Assembly: GCA_031548435.1 (NCBI GenBank)
Contig: JAVBRA010000002.1
Coordinates: 1-57,347 of the forward strand
From: JAVBRA01 sp031548435
Lineage (GTDB): Bacteria > Bacteroidota > Bacteroidia > Bacteroidales > Rikenellaceae
Direction: 5' to 3'
Length of the DNA stretch: 57,347 nt
Shown here: piece after piece, positions 16,993 through 25,678 of the stretch
Position numbering within the stretch: position 1 is the stretch's first letter
How the letters are laid out: each line of letters starts with the position of its first letter
Translations under genes and position numbers: made by a program
Notes under the pieces: model-generated
What the model was told of the DNA's origin: nothing
The model's input: the letters and a program-made list of their open reading frames with translations, nothing else
Databases searched by the model: none

Positions 16993-18897
16993 TTATTTGT
17001 GATAGATCTTCACAAAACCGACCGTGATGCAGTCGTTATTGCTGGCGTCGTTGCTCGCCGTTGCATAAATGCGGATGTATCTTGCAGTAACGGGCGTGGC
17101 CAGGGGGTAAGAGTCGTACGGCTGAGTCACTTTCGTAACCTCAACACCAAGAGTGGAGATGGTCGTCCACGTTTCGCCATCCGTGCTATACTCCAATTTC
17201 CCTTCCTTGATCAGGTTGCGGTAGTTGCCCGTGGTTCCGCGATAGCCGATCTCGACCATGGCCACACTCTGCGCGGTTTTCATATCGACCATCAGCCAAA
17301 TAGGGTACCTCGGATCGGGCCAACCTGCCCACGGCGAGTGCCAGTATGTACTGCTTCTGGGATAGGTGGTAAAGTCATAATTGAGCACCACATTCGGCGG
17401 CTGGTTATCGCCGCTGCCGATGGTTCCGGTTCCGCCATCATGCGTCGCACTCGCAGTCACTTCCCAACCGGTCGTAGCGTAAAGGGTATAAACCGTAACA
17501 TCCTGCGTCACGCTGACCGAGGGATTGCTGACAGAAGAAACCGTGATGGTTGCAGTACCGGCAGCAACACCGGTTACAACACCCGTAGCGGGATCAACGG
17601 TAGCAATCGCAGGAGCGTTAGACGAGTAAGAACGGGTCTTGTCAGTGGCATTGGCCGGAAGGACGCTGATCTGCGGAGCCAGAGCAAGCGTGTTACCTAC
17701 GCCTACATTATAGTTTCCGGTGGGGTTGAACGAAATGCCCGTAACGGCAACCGGGGCTGCATTGATCTGAACCGACGTAGTCACGCCGCTGCCGTCTTTG
17801 GCCGTGATGTGAACGGTGGTCGAACCCACTTTCAGGGCTTTAACCACACCGGCGGCAGTTACCGAAGCAACCGTGGCGTCGTCCGAAGAATATTCCACGC
17901 CCTTGTTGGTGGCATCCGTCGGCAGGATCGTCAGGCTGGTCGACAGGTCGAGGGTGGCCCCCACGAAAATCGACTCGGTGGAGTTAACATACACAATGCT
18001 TGCCACGGGAACAACATAAACCGTGATTTCGCAGGTAGCGGTCACCTCGCTGCCATCGGTGGCCGAAACCGTGATGGTGGCTTCGCCCACGGCAACACCG
18101 GTAACGACACCGGCCGGGCTTACGGTAGCCACTTCGGTGTCGGACGAGCTGTAGCTGAGAGTTTTAACCGTAGCATCCGACGGAGAGACGGTGATCTTCG
18201 CGCCGAGGTCGAACGTAGCTCCCGGAAGAATGCTCTGTGCCTCGAAGCCCGAAGCGATTTCGATCTCTTCGACCAGAATGCTCGATACGGAAATTTCGCA
18301 GGTCGCTTCCACCTCGCTGCCGTCGGTAGCCTTGACCGTAATGGTGGCTTCGCCGTCGGCAATACCCGTAACAACACCGGCCGAGCTTACGGTAGCCACT
18401 TCGGTGTCGCTGGAGGTGAATTCGAGGGTTTGGTTGGTGGCGTTGGCCGGAGCGATCACGATGCCTTCGGTCACATCAAACGTGGCGCCCGGAAGGATCG
18501 ATTCTTCGGTCGAAGCCAGGGTGATGCCCGTGATCAGGATCGCGTCCGAAAGCACATTAACGGTGCAGGTGGCGCTCTTCTTCGAACCGTCTTTTGCAGT
18601 AACGGTCAGGGTAGCCTGACCCACAGCCACGGCAGTGATCACGCCGTCGGCATTCACGGTAAATATTGCATCGTCACTGCTCTTGTAAGTTACCGCTTTG
18701 TTATCGGCATCGGTCGGAAGAACCGAAACGGTCACATTCGCGGTCTGTCCCTTAACAACCGACATTTCGTTGTTGGTGGCGCTCGTAATCGAAATCGAGG
18801 CTACCTTGACACCATCATCGTCAGGATTGCATGCCGTCATCACGAACGACGAGGCGGCAATGAGCATGCTCGCCAGGAAAAATAATGTTCTTTTCAT
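16993..18897 (-). CDS. Surface lipoprotein with five BIG_2 Ig-like repeats and a discoidin-like end
   Basis: A 634-residue predicted lipoprotein (lipobox MTAC, Cys23). Five tandem bacterial Ig-like (BIG_2) repeats occupy about residues 33-115, 118-205, 207-295, 296-378 and 380-468. Each carries the marker SSDxxxATVxxxGVVTGxxxGxATIT or a variant. The last 165 residues resemble an F5/8 type C (discoidin) carbohydrate-binding domain, with IWLMVDMKTAQSV, LEYSTDGETWT and ARYIRIYATAS. Such proteins present a binding head on a stalk of Ig domains; adhesion or glycan binding is inference. Repeats 2 and 3 are nearly identical over short stretches even in DNA. A perfect hairpin terminator follows; the promoter is not obvious. 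Confidence 0.85.
   Translation of the reverse strand: MKRTLFFLASMLIAASSFVMTACNPDDDGVKVASISITSATNNEMSVVKGQTANVTVSVLPTDADNKAVTYKSSDDAIFTVNADGVITAVAVGQATLTVTAKDGSKKSATCTVNVLSDAILITGITLASTEESILPGATFDVTEGIVIAPANATNQTLEFTSSDTEVATVSSAGVVTGIADGEATITVKATDGSEVEATCEISVSSILVEEIEIASGFEAQSILPGATFDLGAKITVSPSDATVKTLSYSSSDTEVATVSPAGVVTGVAVGEATITVSATDGSEVTATCEITVYVVPVASIVYVNSTESIFVGATLDLSTSLTILPTDATNKGVEYSSDDATVASVTAAGVVKALKVGSTTVHITAKDGSGVTTSVQINAAPVAVTGISFNPTGNYNVGVGNTLALAPQISVLPANATDKTRSYSSNAPAIATVDPATGVVTGVAAGTATITVSSVSNPSVSVTQDVTVYTLYATTGWEVTASATHDGGTGTIGSGDNQPPNVVLNYDFTTYPRSSTYWHSPWAGWPDPRYPIWLMVDMKTAQSVAMVEIGYRGTTGNYRNLIKEGKLEYSTDGETWTTISTLGVEVTKVTQPYDSYPLATPVTARYIRIYATASNDASNNDCITVGFVKIYHK
18119..18409. 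repeat. In-register DNA repeats within the BIG_2 gene
   Basis: A 24-base string at 18119-18142 recurs exactly at 18386-18409. The 267-base offset equals 89 codons, one Ig-like unit. This indicates recent duplication or gene conversion between units. Confidence 0.8.
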
Positions 18898-19011
18898 ACA
18901 AAAATGTTTTGATTAATAGTTAATTGGATCACTTTTCTGATTATTTCGGAAAAACTGTTTCTGCGATAAAAATAGCTATATTTTTTCAAATTAAAAAGAA
19001 TGGACGGAAAA

Positions 19012-21003
19012 TCACAATAAACGCATATATTTTTTACATATTTCCGAACGGGGAATGGCCAGGGCGTCCATCTTCCGGAGAATCTCGCCGCACTCCTCGG
19101 TAAATCCCATTCCTTGTAATTTCTCCGTCAGCTCGTTCCGCATCCGGGCAATCAACGAACTCCGGTACAGGAACAGCGCTTTGGGCAACGCCTCGGGCAA
19201 CCTGTCCGACTCGGTGGGGACACAGGCGTCGGTTCTCTCCCAGAAACTGCTCAACACGTGTTCCTCACCGTCGGCCATCACCCCCACTACAAACTCGACA
19301 ACTTCTTTGTCCTCATGGTTAATCAGCTCATGTACAGGAAATTCAGAGCGCGAATCATTCTCCGATGCAACCTCTTCTTCCCTCAACCGCATATATATTT
19401 CAACGTATACCTTGAATATCTTATTATGCAATGGGGTATAAAATTCAGATTCCTCGTTGTCAAGTTCCTCGATAATGGTCTGGGCCACATTTATTTTCGT
19501 GAAGTCGGTCGGCGAAAGCCGGATCTCGATTTCCCGGTCGCCGTATTTCAGCAGATAAGTCAGCAGCTCGCGCTCAAGGGCCGGATCGCCGTAGATCTTT
19601 TTCGCCCCCAGTGAGCCGGACTGTTCCTGCCGGCCCTCCTGCACCGATTCGATCTTCTCGGCGTTGCGTAACGCCTCGCGCACATCGCGCCCTCCGACGC
19701 TGCCGATCACCTTGCGCCGCACCTCGCGCACCAGGATCTCCTCATCCATGTCGAGCATCCGGGCGCACTCTTTTATATACACGGCACGGGCGATGTCGTC
19801 AGGGATGACCGAGATGGAGGTGACGATGTCGGTGATGACCTCCGCTTTTTTAATCGGGTCGTTCCTGGTCTCCTGCATCAGCAGGCGGGTTTTGAACGAG
19901 ATGAAATCCTCCTCGTGTTCGCGGATGAACTCCGACAGGTAGGTGGCGTTGTGCTTGCGGGCGAACGAGTCGGGATCTTCCCCGTCGGGCAGCAGCACCA
20001 CCCGCACATTCAGCCCCTGGGCCAGGATCATGTCGATCCCGCGCAGCGAGGCGTTGATGCCCGCCGAATCGCCGTCATAAATGACCGTGACGTTTTTGGT
20101 GAAACGACCGATCAGTTTGATCTGCTCCTGCGTGAGCGACGTGCCCGAAGAAGCCACCACGTTCTCGATGCCGGCCTGGCACATCGAAATGACGTCGGTA
20201 TACCCTTCGACCAGAATCGCCCGGTCGAGCTGCACGATCGACTTTTTGGCGAAGAACAACCCGTACAGGATGTTGCTTTTGTGGTAAATCTCGGACTCGG
20301 GCGAGTTGAGGTACTTGGCCACTTTCTTGTCCTGCCGCAGCGTACGGCCGCCGAAAGCGATGACCCGCCCGCTGATCGAGTGCACGGGAAACATCACCCG
20401 GCCGCAGAACCGGTCGTAATACCCGCCCGTTTCGCGCTTGATGGTCAGCCCGGTGGAGACGAGAAATTCCTCCTTATACCCTTCGGCCAGCGCTTTTTCG
20501 GTGAACGCGTCCGATTTCTCGAAGCAATAGCCCAGCTGGAACTTGCGGATCACCTGTTCCGACAGGCCGCGCTCTTTGAAATAGCCCAACCCCACGTTGA
20601 CCCCCTCCTGCGTGTTGAAAAGATTGTCAACAAACTGCGTGGCGGCGTACGACGACACCACCATCATGCTTTCGCGGTCGTCCACCCGCTTTTTCTCCTC
20701 GTCGGTCACCTGCCGTTCCTCGATGTGGATGCCGTATTTGGAGGCCAGGTACCTGAGCGCCGACACATAATCCATCTGCTCGTGCTCCATGACGAAGGTC
20801 ACGGCGTTGCCGCCCTTGCCGCACCCGAAGCACTTGAACACCCCCTTGGCGGGAGACACCACGAACGACGGCGTCTTTTCGTTATGGAACGGACAGCAGG
20901 CCTGGTAGTTGGTCCCCTTCTTCTTGAGCGACACGAAATCGCCCACCACCTCCACAATATTTGCGGCGGCGTAAATGGCATCGACGGTCGGGCGGTCAAT
21001 CAT
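19012..21003 (-). CDS. dnaG: DNA primase
   Basis: Makes RNA primers at the replication fork. The 663-residue protein has the N-terminal CHC2 zinc finger (C37, H40, C58, C61, around CPFHNEKTPSFVV and FKCFGCG), the RNA-polymerase domain, and the Toprim core with LVEGYTDVISM and TVIYDGDSAGINASLRG. A low-conservation C-terminal region (about 440-663) is the likely helicase-binding part. The gene starts at ATG 21003, 112 bases after the stop of a lipoprotein gene, with a hairpin in between. Confidence 0.97.
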   Translation of the reverse strand: MIDRPTVDAIYAAANIVEVVGDFVSLKKKGTNYQACCPFHNEKTPSFVVSPAKGVFKCFGCGKGGNAVTFVMEHEQMDYVSALRYLASKYGIHIEERQVTDEEKKRVDDRESMMVVSSYAATQFVDNLFNTQEGVNVGLGYFKERGLSEQVIRKFQLGYCFEKSDAFTEKALAEGYKEEFLVSTGLTIKRETGGYYDRFCGRVMFPVHSISGRVIAFGGRTLRQDKKVAKYLNSPESEIYHKSNILYGLFFAKKSIVQLDRAILVEGYTDVISMCQAGIENVVASSGTSLTQEQIKLIGRFTKNVTVIYDGDSAGINASLRGIDMILAQGLNVRVVLLPDGEDPDSFARKHNATYLSEFIREHEEDFISFKTRLLMQETRNDPIKKAEVITDIVTSISVIPDDIARAVYIKECARMLDMDEEILVREVRRKVIGSVGGRDVREALRNAEKIESVQEGRQEQSGSLGAKKIYGDPALERELLTYLLKYGDREIEIRLSPTDFTKINVAQTIIEELDNEESEFYTPLHNKIFKVYVEIYMRLREEEVASENDSRSEFPVHELINHEDKEVVEFVVGVMADGEEHVLSSFWERTDACVPTESDRLPEALPKALFLYRSSLIARMRNELTEKLQGMGFTEECGEILRKMDALAIPRSEICKKYMRLL

Positions 21004-21031
21004 GGCCGATCATTTTAATTTACAGGGAAGA

Positions 21032-21070
21032 AAGCCATGTGCCCTCCGCGAAGGGGTTTGCACATGGCTT
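21032..21070 (-). terminator. Hairpin between the LEA-like lipoprotein gene and dnaG
   Basis: AAGCCATGTGC (21032-21042) pairs with GCACATGGCTT (21060-21070). The following minus-strand sequence is only moderately T-rich, so it may be a weak terminator or attenuator that limits read-through into dnaG. Confidence 0.55.
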
Positions 21071-21115
21071 ATAACGCAGGCGTTTCAATAAAACGGAAGC
21101 GGGACAAAAACCGCA

Positions 21116-21688
21116 TCAGAGGCTTTTGCTGACCGTTATGTAGTTGGTTTTAAAGGTCTGTCCGCCGAACGACACCGCCGGCCGGATCCTGAGCGACACC
21201 GTCGAACCGCTTTCACCCATGTGCAGCAGGCCGTTGGCGAAACTGATCAGGTCGTCTTTCGAGTTCTTGCCGAACAACTGGCCCAGGTCCATCTGCACCG
21301 CGAACGGAATCACCGACCTGCCCCCGTTAGGGGCCACATACACCTGTTGCTGGGTGGCGCCGCTGAGTACGTTGGAATTGTTGAAATAAAGCATCCAGTC
21401 GAGGCCGGCAACCTGTGCTGCGGTCTGGTTGGGGTTGCTCACGCCCAGGTTCACCGTGGTGGACAGGGGCACCGAACCCGACAGCAGGCTGGTTGTAAGT
21501 CTGAGCAGCGACATGGCATCGAGGTTGGCGATGTCGCCGGTATTGGTAAGGCTGATCCCGGCGATTTTAGGGTCGGACAGGCCCGCCAGAGTGTAGTCGC
21601 AGGTCATCAGCGAGGCCATCTGGGTCAGCGTCGAGCACGAGGTCAAAAGCGCCAGGGAAAGCAGGGCGGAACGAAAAAATGTTTTCAT
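21116..21688 (-). CDS. LEA14/WHy-like lipoprotein
   Basis: A 190-residue predicted lipoprotein (lipobox LLTSC, Cys18). The mature part looks like a single beta-sandwich of the LEA type 2 (WHy) kind: a core with LGVSNPNQTAAQVAGLDWMLYFNN, where an NPN turn is followed by the first edge strand, then repeated strands ending TNYITVSKSL. Proteins of this type bind or bridge at membranes in Bacteroidota, but no function is known. The family call rests on pattern only. A promoter TAAATTTG (21710-21717) precedes it. Confidence 0.65.
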   Translation of the reverse strand: MKTFFRSALLSLALLTSCSTLTQMASLMTCDYTLAGLSDPKIAGISLTNTGDIANLDAMSLLRLTTSLLSGSVPLSTTVNLGVSNPNQTAAQVAGLDWMLYFNNSNVLSGATQQQVYVAPNGGRSVIPFAVQMDLGQLFGKNSKDDLISFANGLLHMGESGSTVSLRIRPAVSFGGQTFKTNYITVSKSL

Positions 21689-21709
21689 AAATCAGGTTTG
21701 TTGTGAGTG

Positions 21710-21717
21710 CAAATTTA
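21710..21717 (-). promoter_or_regulatory. -7 element for the LEA-like lipoprotein gene
   Basis: TAAATTTG on the minus strand matches TAnnTTTG and lies 21 bases ahead of the ATG at 21688. Confidence 0.7.
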
Positions 21718-21853
21718 ATCAAAATATTTTGCCGCGTCCGTTTCCTCCGCCTCGTTGTGCGGAGGGCGCGTCAGATTTTGCTTGTCGTCCGCGCTTCCAG
21801 CCCGGAGCGTACCGGAGCGGAACAAGGAGGAGAAGCGAAATGGCACACACCCC

Positions 21854-23053
21854 CTAATAGAGGAAATTGTTAAACGGATAGCGGCCCGCGTGCAATTCGC
21901 GCACCATGGCATAAAGGTCTTTGCGGAACTTTTCGATGTTGGTCTTCTGCCTGGCCGAGATAAAGATGCACGGCGTGTTGGCCCGGGCGATCCAGCTCTT
22001 CTTCAGTTCGTCGAGCGACAGGTTCTCTTTCGTGGGTTCCGACAGGTCGTCCTCGTCTTTTTTAATATAGGTGTAGGCGTCGATTTTGTTGAAGACCAGG
22101 AACACCGGTTTTTCGCCCGCCCCGATTTCGGCAAGCGTCTGTTTCACCACCTCCAGTTGGTCTTCGAAACCCGGGTGCGAAATGTCGACCACATGCAGCA
22201 ACAGGTCGGCCTCGCGCACCTCGTCCAACGTCGACTTGAACGACTCGACCAGCTGGTGCGGCAACTTGCGGATAAAGCCCACCGTGTCCGAGAGCAGGAA
22301 CGGCAGGTTGTCGAACACCACCTTGCGCACGGTGGTGTCGAGCGTGGCGAAGAGTTTGTTCTCGGCAAACACCTCGCTTTTGCTCACCAGGTTCATGATC
22401 GTGGATTTGCCCACGTTGGTGTAACCCACCAGCGCCACGCGCACCATGTTGCCGCGGTTGCCGCGCTGCACGGCCATCTGGCGGTCGATCTTCCTGAGCT
22501 CTTCTTTCAGCTTGGCGATCTGGTTCTTAACGATGCGGCGGTCGGTTTCGATCTCGCGTTCGCCCGCCCCGCCGCGGGTTCCGGTGCCCCCGCGCTGACG
22601 CTCCAGGTGCGTCCACATGCCGGTCAGGCGCGGCAGCAGGTACTGGCACTTGGCCAGCTCCACCTGCGTCTTGGCGTAGGCCGTCTGGGCGCGGTCGGCG
22701 AAGATGTCGAGGATCAGCGTCGTGCGGTCGAGGATGCGGCACTCCAGCTCCTTTTCAAGGTTGCGCAACTGCGACGGGCTCAGCTCGTCGTCGAAAACAG
22801 CCAGCACGATCTCGTTCTCTTTGATATAGGCCTTGATCTCGGCCAGCTTCCCCTCGCCCACGAACGTACGCGAGTTGGGATTCGAAAGCCGCTGCGTGAA
22901 GCGCTTCTTCGACACGATGCCCGCCGTCTCGGCCAGGAATTCGAGCTCGTCGAGGTACTCTTTGACCTGCGCCTCGGGCTGCCGGTCGCGGATGATGCCC
23001 ACCAGCACGGCGGTTTCCTCTTGGGGTTTTATTTCTATGGGTTCTTTTGCCAT
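21854..23053 (-). CDS. hflX: Ribosome-associated GTPase HflX
   Basis: A 399-residue GTPase that binds the large ribosomal subunit and can split stalled ribosomes. The N-terminal HflX domain (about 1-195) holds the nucleotide-independent motif and the glycine-rich GGTGTRGGAGEREIETDRR; the G domain follows with GYTNVGKST (G1), DTVGFIRKLPH (G3) and NKID (G4). The loop GAGEREIETDRR replaces the more common GPGETQLETDRR, a conservative variation. The gene is flanked by gene-free stretches on both sides. No terminator is evident. Confidence 0.96.
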   Translation of the reverse strand: MAKEPIEIKPQEETAVLVGIIRDRQPEAQVKEYLDELEFLAETAGIVSKKRFTQRLSNPNSRTFVGEGKLAEIKAYIKENEIVLAVFDDELSPSQLRNLEKELECRILDRTTLILDIFADRAQTAYAKTQVELAKCQYLLPRLTGMWTHLERQRGGTGTRGGAGEREIETDRRIVKNQIAKLKEELRKIDRQMAVQRGNRGNMVRVALVGYTNVGKSTIMNLVSKSEVFAENKLFATLDTTVRKVVFDNLPFLLSDTVGFIRKLPHQLVESFKSTLDEVREADLLLHVVDISHPGFEDQLEVVKQTLAEIGAGEKPVFLVFNKIDAYTYIKKDEDDLSEPTKENLSLDELKKSWIARANTPCIFISARQKTNIEKFRKDLYAMVRELHAGRYPFNNFLY

Positions 23054-23189
23054 GGTTTATTTTTTACTTTTTCTGTGGACATCTGTCATCTTGTAAAGAA
23101 GCATCGATTTCTTCGGCAACAGACAAAAACATCCCTTATTGCGTTCGGGAGCGTGTGTGGCGCCTCTATTTTCGTCCGGAACCCGGTTA

Positions 23190-23278
23190 GGGTTTAGCCC
23201 GCGATAAGGACAAAGGCAACTCGGGCCATGGAGCGTAGCGAAATGGATAGTTGACCTTTGACCCGCGGAGATAAACCC
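23190..23278. repeat. Nested imperfect inverted repeat
   Basis: GGGTTTA (23190-23196) faces TAAACCC (23272-23278). Inside, CCCGCG faces CCGCGG-like sequence and CAAAGGCAACT (23211-23221) faces AGTTGACCTTTG, its complement with one extra base. A CCAT...ATGG pair closes the centre. The arms could fold into one long stem. Confidence 0.6.
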
Positions 23279-23319
23279 TTAGCGGGTGGACTAAAATTGC
23301 TCAGCGCTTGACTTTTTTG

Positions 23320-23347
23320 CTACTTTTTGTGTCAAGACAAAAAGTAG
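23320..23347. repeat. Perfect 11-bp hairpin
   Basis: CTACTTTTTGT pairs with ACAAAAAGTAG across the loop GTCAAG. Similar AT-rich hairpins lie before the symporter gene (33263-33284, 33460-33473). Confidence 0.7.
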
Positions 23348-23434
23348 ATAGAAATTTCCAAAAAAGAACATACGCTTCGCTATGGAGAAAATTCTCCTCT
23401 GTGTTCAGAATGACACCGGAGAAGGATATAACTC

Positions 23435-24799
23435 CTACCGGAACAACGCCTTGGCCATCTCGTCGACCCGGTTGACAAACACCACCTCGATGCCGCCGGG
23501 CACTTTTTTCATCGCCTTGCGCACGTAGCCCGACACCACGATGCGGCCGTAACCCAGCCGCGCCGCCTCCTGAATGCGCTGCTCGGTGCGCGGGGCGGGA
23601 CGGATTTCGCCCGAGAGGCCGATCTCACCCGCAAAACAGATGCCGCCCGGCAACGGAATATCCAACGACGACGACAGGATGGCCGCCACCACCGCCAGAT
23701 CCAGCCCCGGGTCGTTGACCTTGAAGCCGCCGGCGAAATTCAGGAACACGTCCTTTTGGTACATCTTGAAACCGACCCGTTTCTCCAGCACGGCCAGCAA
23801 CATATTGAGCCGCTTGAGGTCAAAACCGGTCGACGAGCGCTGAGGCGTGCCGTAGGCCGCCGTGCTCACCAACGCCTGCGTCTCGATCGTATAGGGCCGC
23901 ACCCCGTCGATGGCCGCCCCGATGGCGATGCCGCTGAGCGGTTCGTCGTAGTGCGAGATCAGGATCTCCGACGGGTTGTCGATCTGCACCAGCCCTTCCG
24001 AGCGCATTTCGAACACGCCGATCTCGTTGGTCGCCCCGAAGCGGTTCTTGATGCTGCGCAGGATGCGGTAGATATTGTTGCCGTCGCCCTCGAACTGCAA
24101 CACCACGTCGACGATATGCTCCAGTATCTTCGGACCGGCGATCACCCCGTCCTTGGTGATGTGGCCGATAATGAACACCGGCGTGTCGGTCTGCTTGGCG
24201 TAACGCAGCAGTTGCGCCGCGCACTCGCGGATCTGCGACACGGTGCCCGGCGACGACTCGACGGCCTCGGAATACATGGTCTGGATCGAGTCGATCACCA
24301 CAAAACCGGGCTTGAGGTGATCCATCTGCCGCAGGATGTTCTCCAGCAGCGTTTCTGCATACACCAGGCACTCCTCGTTGTTGATGCCCAGCCGGTCGGC
24401 GCGCAGCTTGATCTGCTGCGGGCTCTCCTCGCCCGATACATAGAGGGTTTTCAACCCCTCGGCGCCCAGGGCCAGTTGCAGGCTCAGTGTCGACTTGCCG
24501 ATGCCCGGCTCGCCCCCCACCAGCACCAGCGACCCCGGCACCAACCCGCCGCCCAGCACACGGTTTACCTCGCCGTTGTGCAGGTCGATGCGGGCGTGGT
24601 CGCGCCCCACGATCTGCCTCACGGCCACGGGCGAGTTCTTCTCTCCGCCCGAGGAGAGCGACGAAGATCTGGCTTCGCCGTGCGACACCACCTCCTCGAC
24701 ATAGGTGTTCCACGCCCCGCAGGCCGGACATTTGCCGAGCCACTTGGCCGACTCGTTACCGCACGAGGTGCAGAAAAAGGCTTTTTTCAGTTTTGCCAT
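23435..24799 (-). CDS. radA: DNA repair protein RadA
   Basis: A branch-migration ATPase that helps process recombination intermediates. The 454-residue protein shows the N-terminal C4 zinc finger (C10, C13, C24, C27), the Walker A motif GGEPGIGKSTL, Walker B in VVIDSIQTM, the RadA-specific KNRFGATNEIGVF and the Lon-like C-terminal domain (about 290-454). The frame continues upstream of 24799, but that ATG begins the conserved MAKLKKAFFC start and sits 17 bases after the presumed transcript start set by TACCTTTG at 24822-24829. Confidence 0.97.
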   Translation of the reverse strand: MAKLKKAFFCTSCGNESAKWLGKCPACGAWNTYVEEVVSHGEARSSSLSSGGEKNSPVAVRQIVGRDHARIDLHNGEVNRVLGGGLVPGSLVLVGGEPGIGKSTLSLQLALGAEGLKTLYVSGEESPQQIKLRADRLGINNEECLVYAETLLENILRQMDHLKPGFVVIDSIQTMYSEAVESSPGTVSQIRECAAQLLRYAKQTDTPVFIIGHITKDGVIAGPKILEHIVDVVLQFEGDGNNIYRILRSIKNRFGATNEIGVFEMRSEGLVQIDNPSEILISHYDEPLSGIAIGAAIDGVRPYTIETQALVSTAAYGTPQRSSTGFDLKRLNMLLAVLEKRVGFKMYQKDVFLNFAGGFKVNDPGLDLAVVAAILSSSLDIPLPGGICFAGEIGLSGEIRPAPRTEQRIQEAARLGYGRIVVSGYVRKAMKKVPGGIEVVFVNRVDEMAKALFR

Positions 24800-24821
24800 C
24801 GGACTGTTCCATACGAAAATA

Positions 24822-24829
24822 CAAAGGTA
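24822..24829 (-). promoter_or_regulatory. -7 element for radA
   Basis: TACCTTTG on the minus strand, an exact TAnnTTTG match. Confidence 0.75.
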
Positions 24830-24915
24830 TAAAACGGTTTGGAATTTTCGCCGGGCCGCCGGTTCTTTCCGAACGGATGTCATAACAAATTAAACACGGC
24901 GGCAGCAATGACCCT

Positions 24916-24927
24916 GCAAAATTTTGC
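24916..24927. promoter_or_regulatory. Palindrome abutting the AlkD-like gene promoter
   Basis: GCAAAATTTTGC is a perfect 12-base palindrome that touches the -7 element starting at 24928. It occupies the spacer, a classic place for a repressor operator. No cognate regulator is known. Confidence 0.4.
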
Positions 24928-24935
24928 TATCTTTG
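24928..24935 (+). promoter_or_regulatory. -7 element for the AlkD-like gene
   Basis: TATCTTTG, an exact TAnnTTTG match, about 75 bases before the chosen ATG. Confidence 0.7.
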
Positions 24936-25015
24936 TTCGGTAAAATTGCACCCTCCGGGTGCCGGAAGGCATTCCACCGGAGCGGCACGCACACTATCCC
25001 GGAAAGCACCTGCAT

Positions 25016-25651
25016 ATGACCCCGACCGAAAAAATGATCGCCCTGCTGGGAGAACTGCGGCGCCAGACCAACGGCGCGGTGACCGGCAGCATGGAAAGCC
25101 GCGGGGTAACGTACCGCCTCAACTACGGTGTGGCGCTGCATACGATCAGGAAAATCGCCGCCGCGTATGCTCCCGACCATCCGCTGGCCCTGCACCTGTA
25201 CAGGCAGGACGTGCGCGAGCTGAAGATCGCCGCCGCCTGCATCGCCGACCCGGAGCAAACCACCGCCGCACAGATGCGGGAATGGGCCCTGGGCTCGCCT
25301 TCGGACGAGGTGACCGAACTGCTGGCCATGAACCTGTTCTGCAAATGCTCCGACGCCCCCGGCGAAATGGTGTCGTGGCTCGGCAGCGGCGACCCGAAAC
25401 TGGCGGCCGCCGCCGTATGGACAGCCGGCAACATGCCCTCGCGGGCGGCGGGGATGATCGCCGAAATAGGTTCCGCCCTCCGGGACGGGAACGGGCACAC
25501 CGCCCGCGGGGCCGTGTTCGCACTGAGAAAAATAGCAGCCCTGTCGGACGACGATAAAGACGCGGTGCTCAAACTGATCGGGCCGTTCCGCTCGGGCACG
25601 CACGCGCAAAAATATGTCGCGGAAGAATTGGAATGGCTGCTGAACGGATAA
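25016..25651 (+). CDS. HEAT-repeat protein, DNA alkylation repair (AlkD)-like
   Basis: A 211-residue all-helical protein made of HEAT-like repeats (for example ELKIAAACIADP, KLAAAAVWTAGNM, TARGAVFALRKIAAL). This pattern is that of the AlkC/AlkD-type DNA alkylation repair family, which removes alkylated purines; related HEAT proteins in this phylum can have other roles. The key Trp/Asp catalytic positions cannot be checked by eye. Upstream in-frame ATG at 24959 would add 19 residues, but the chosen MTPTEKMIALL start reads as a normal helix. It is first in a plus-strand group with the next two genes. Confidence 0.7.
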   Translation: MTPTEKMIALLGELRRQTNGAVTGSMESRGVTYRLNYGVALHTIRKIAAAYAPDHPLALHLYRQDVRELKIAAACIADPEQTTAAQMREWALGSPSDEVTELLAMNLFCKCSDAPGEMVSWLGSGDPKLAAAAVWTAGNMPSRAAGMIAEIGSALRDGNGHTARGAVFALRKIAALSDDDKDAVLKLIGPFRSGTHAQKYVAEELEWLLNG

Positions 25652-25678
25652 ATCACATAACGACACCATAACAACCCC

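Larger units (their letters stand above)
23054..23434. other. Gene-free 381-base stretch made of repeats and inverted repeats
   Basis: No gene is seen. The stretch contains TGTCAT-type motifs near both ends (23082-23093, and 23404-23415 on the minus strand), a nested imperfect inverted repeat (23190-23278), a perfect 11-bp hairpin (23320-23347) and the palindrome GGAGAAAATTCTCC (23384-23397). It looks like assembled mobile or repeat debris, or a structured RNA region. Confidence 0.6.
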
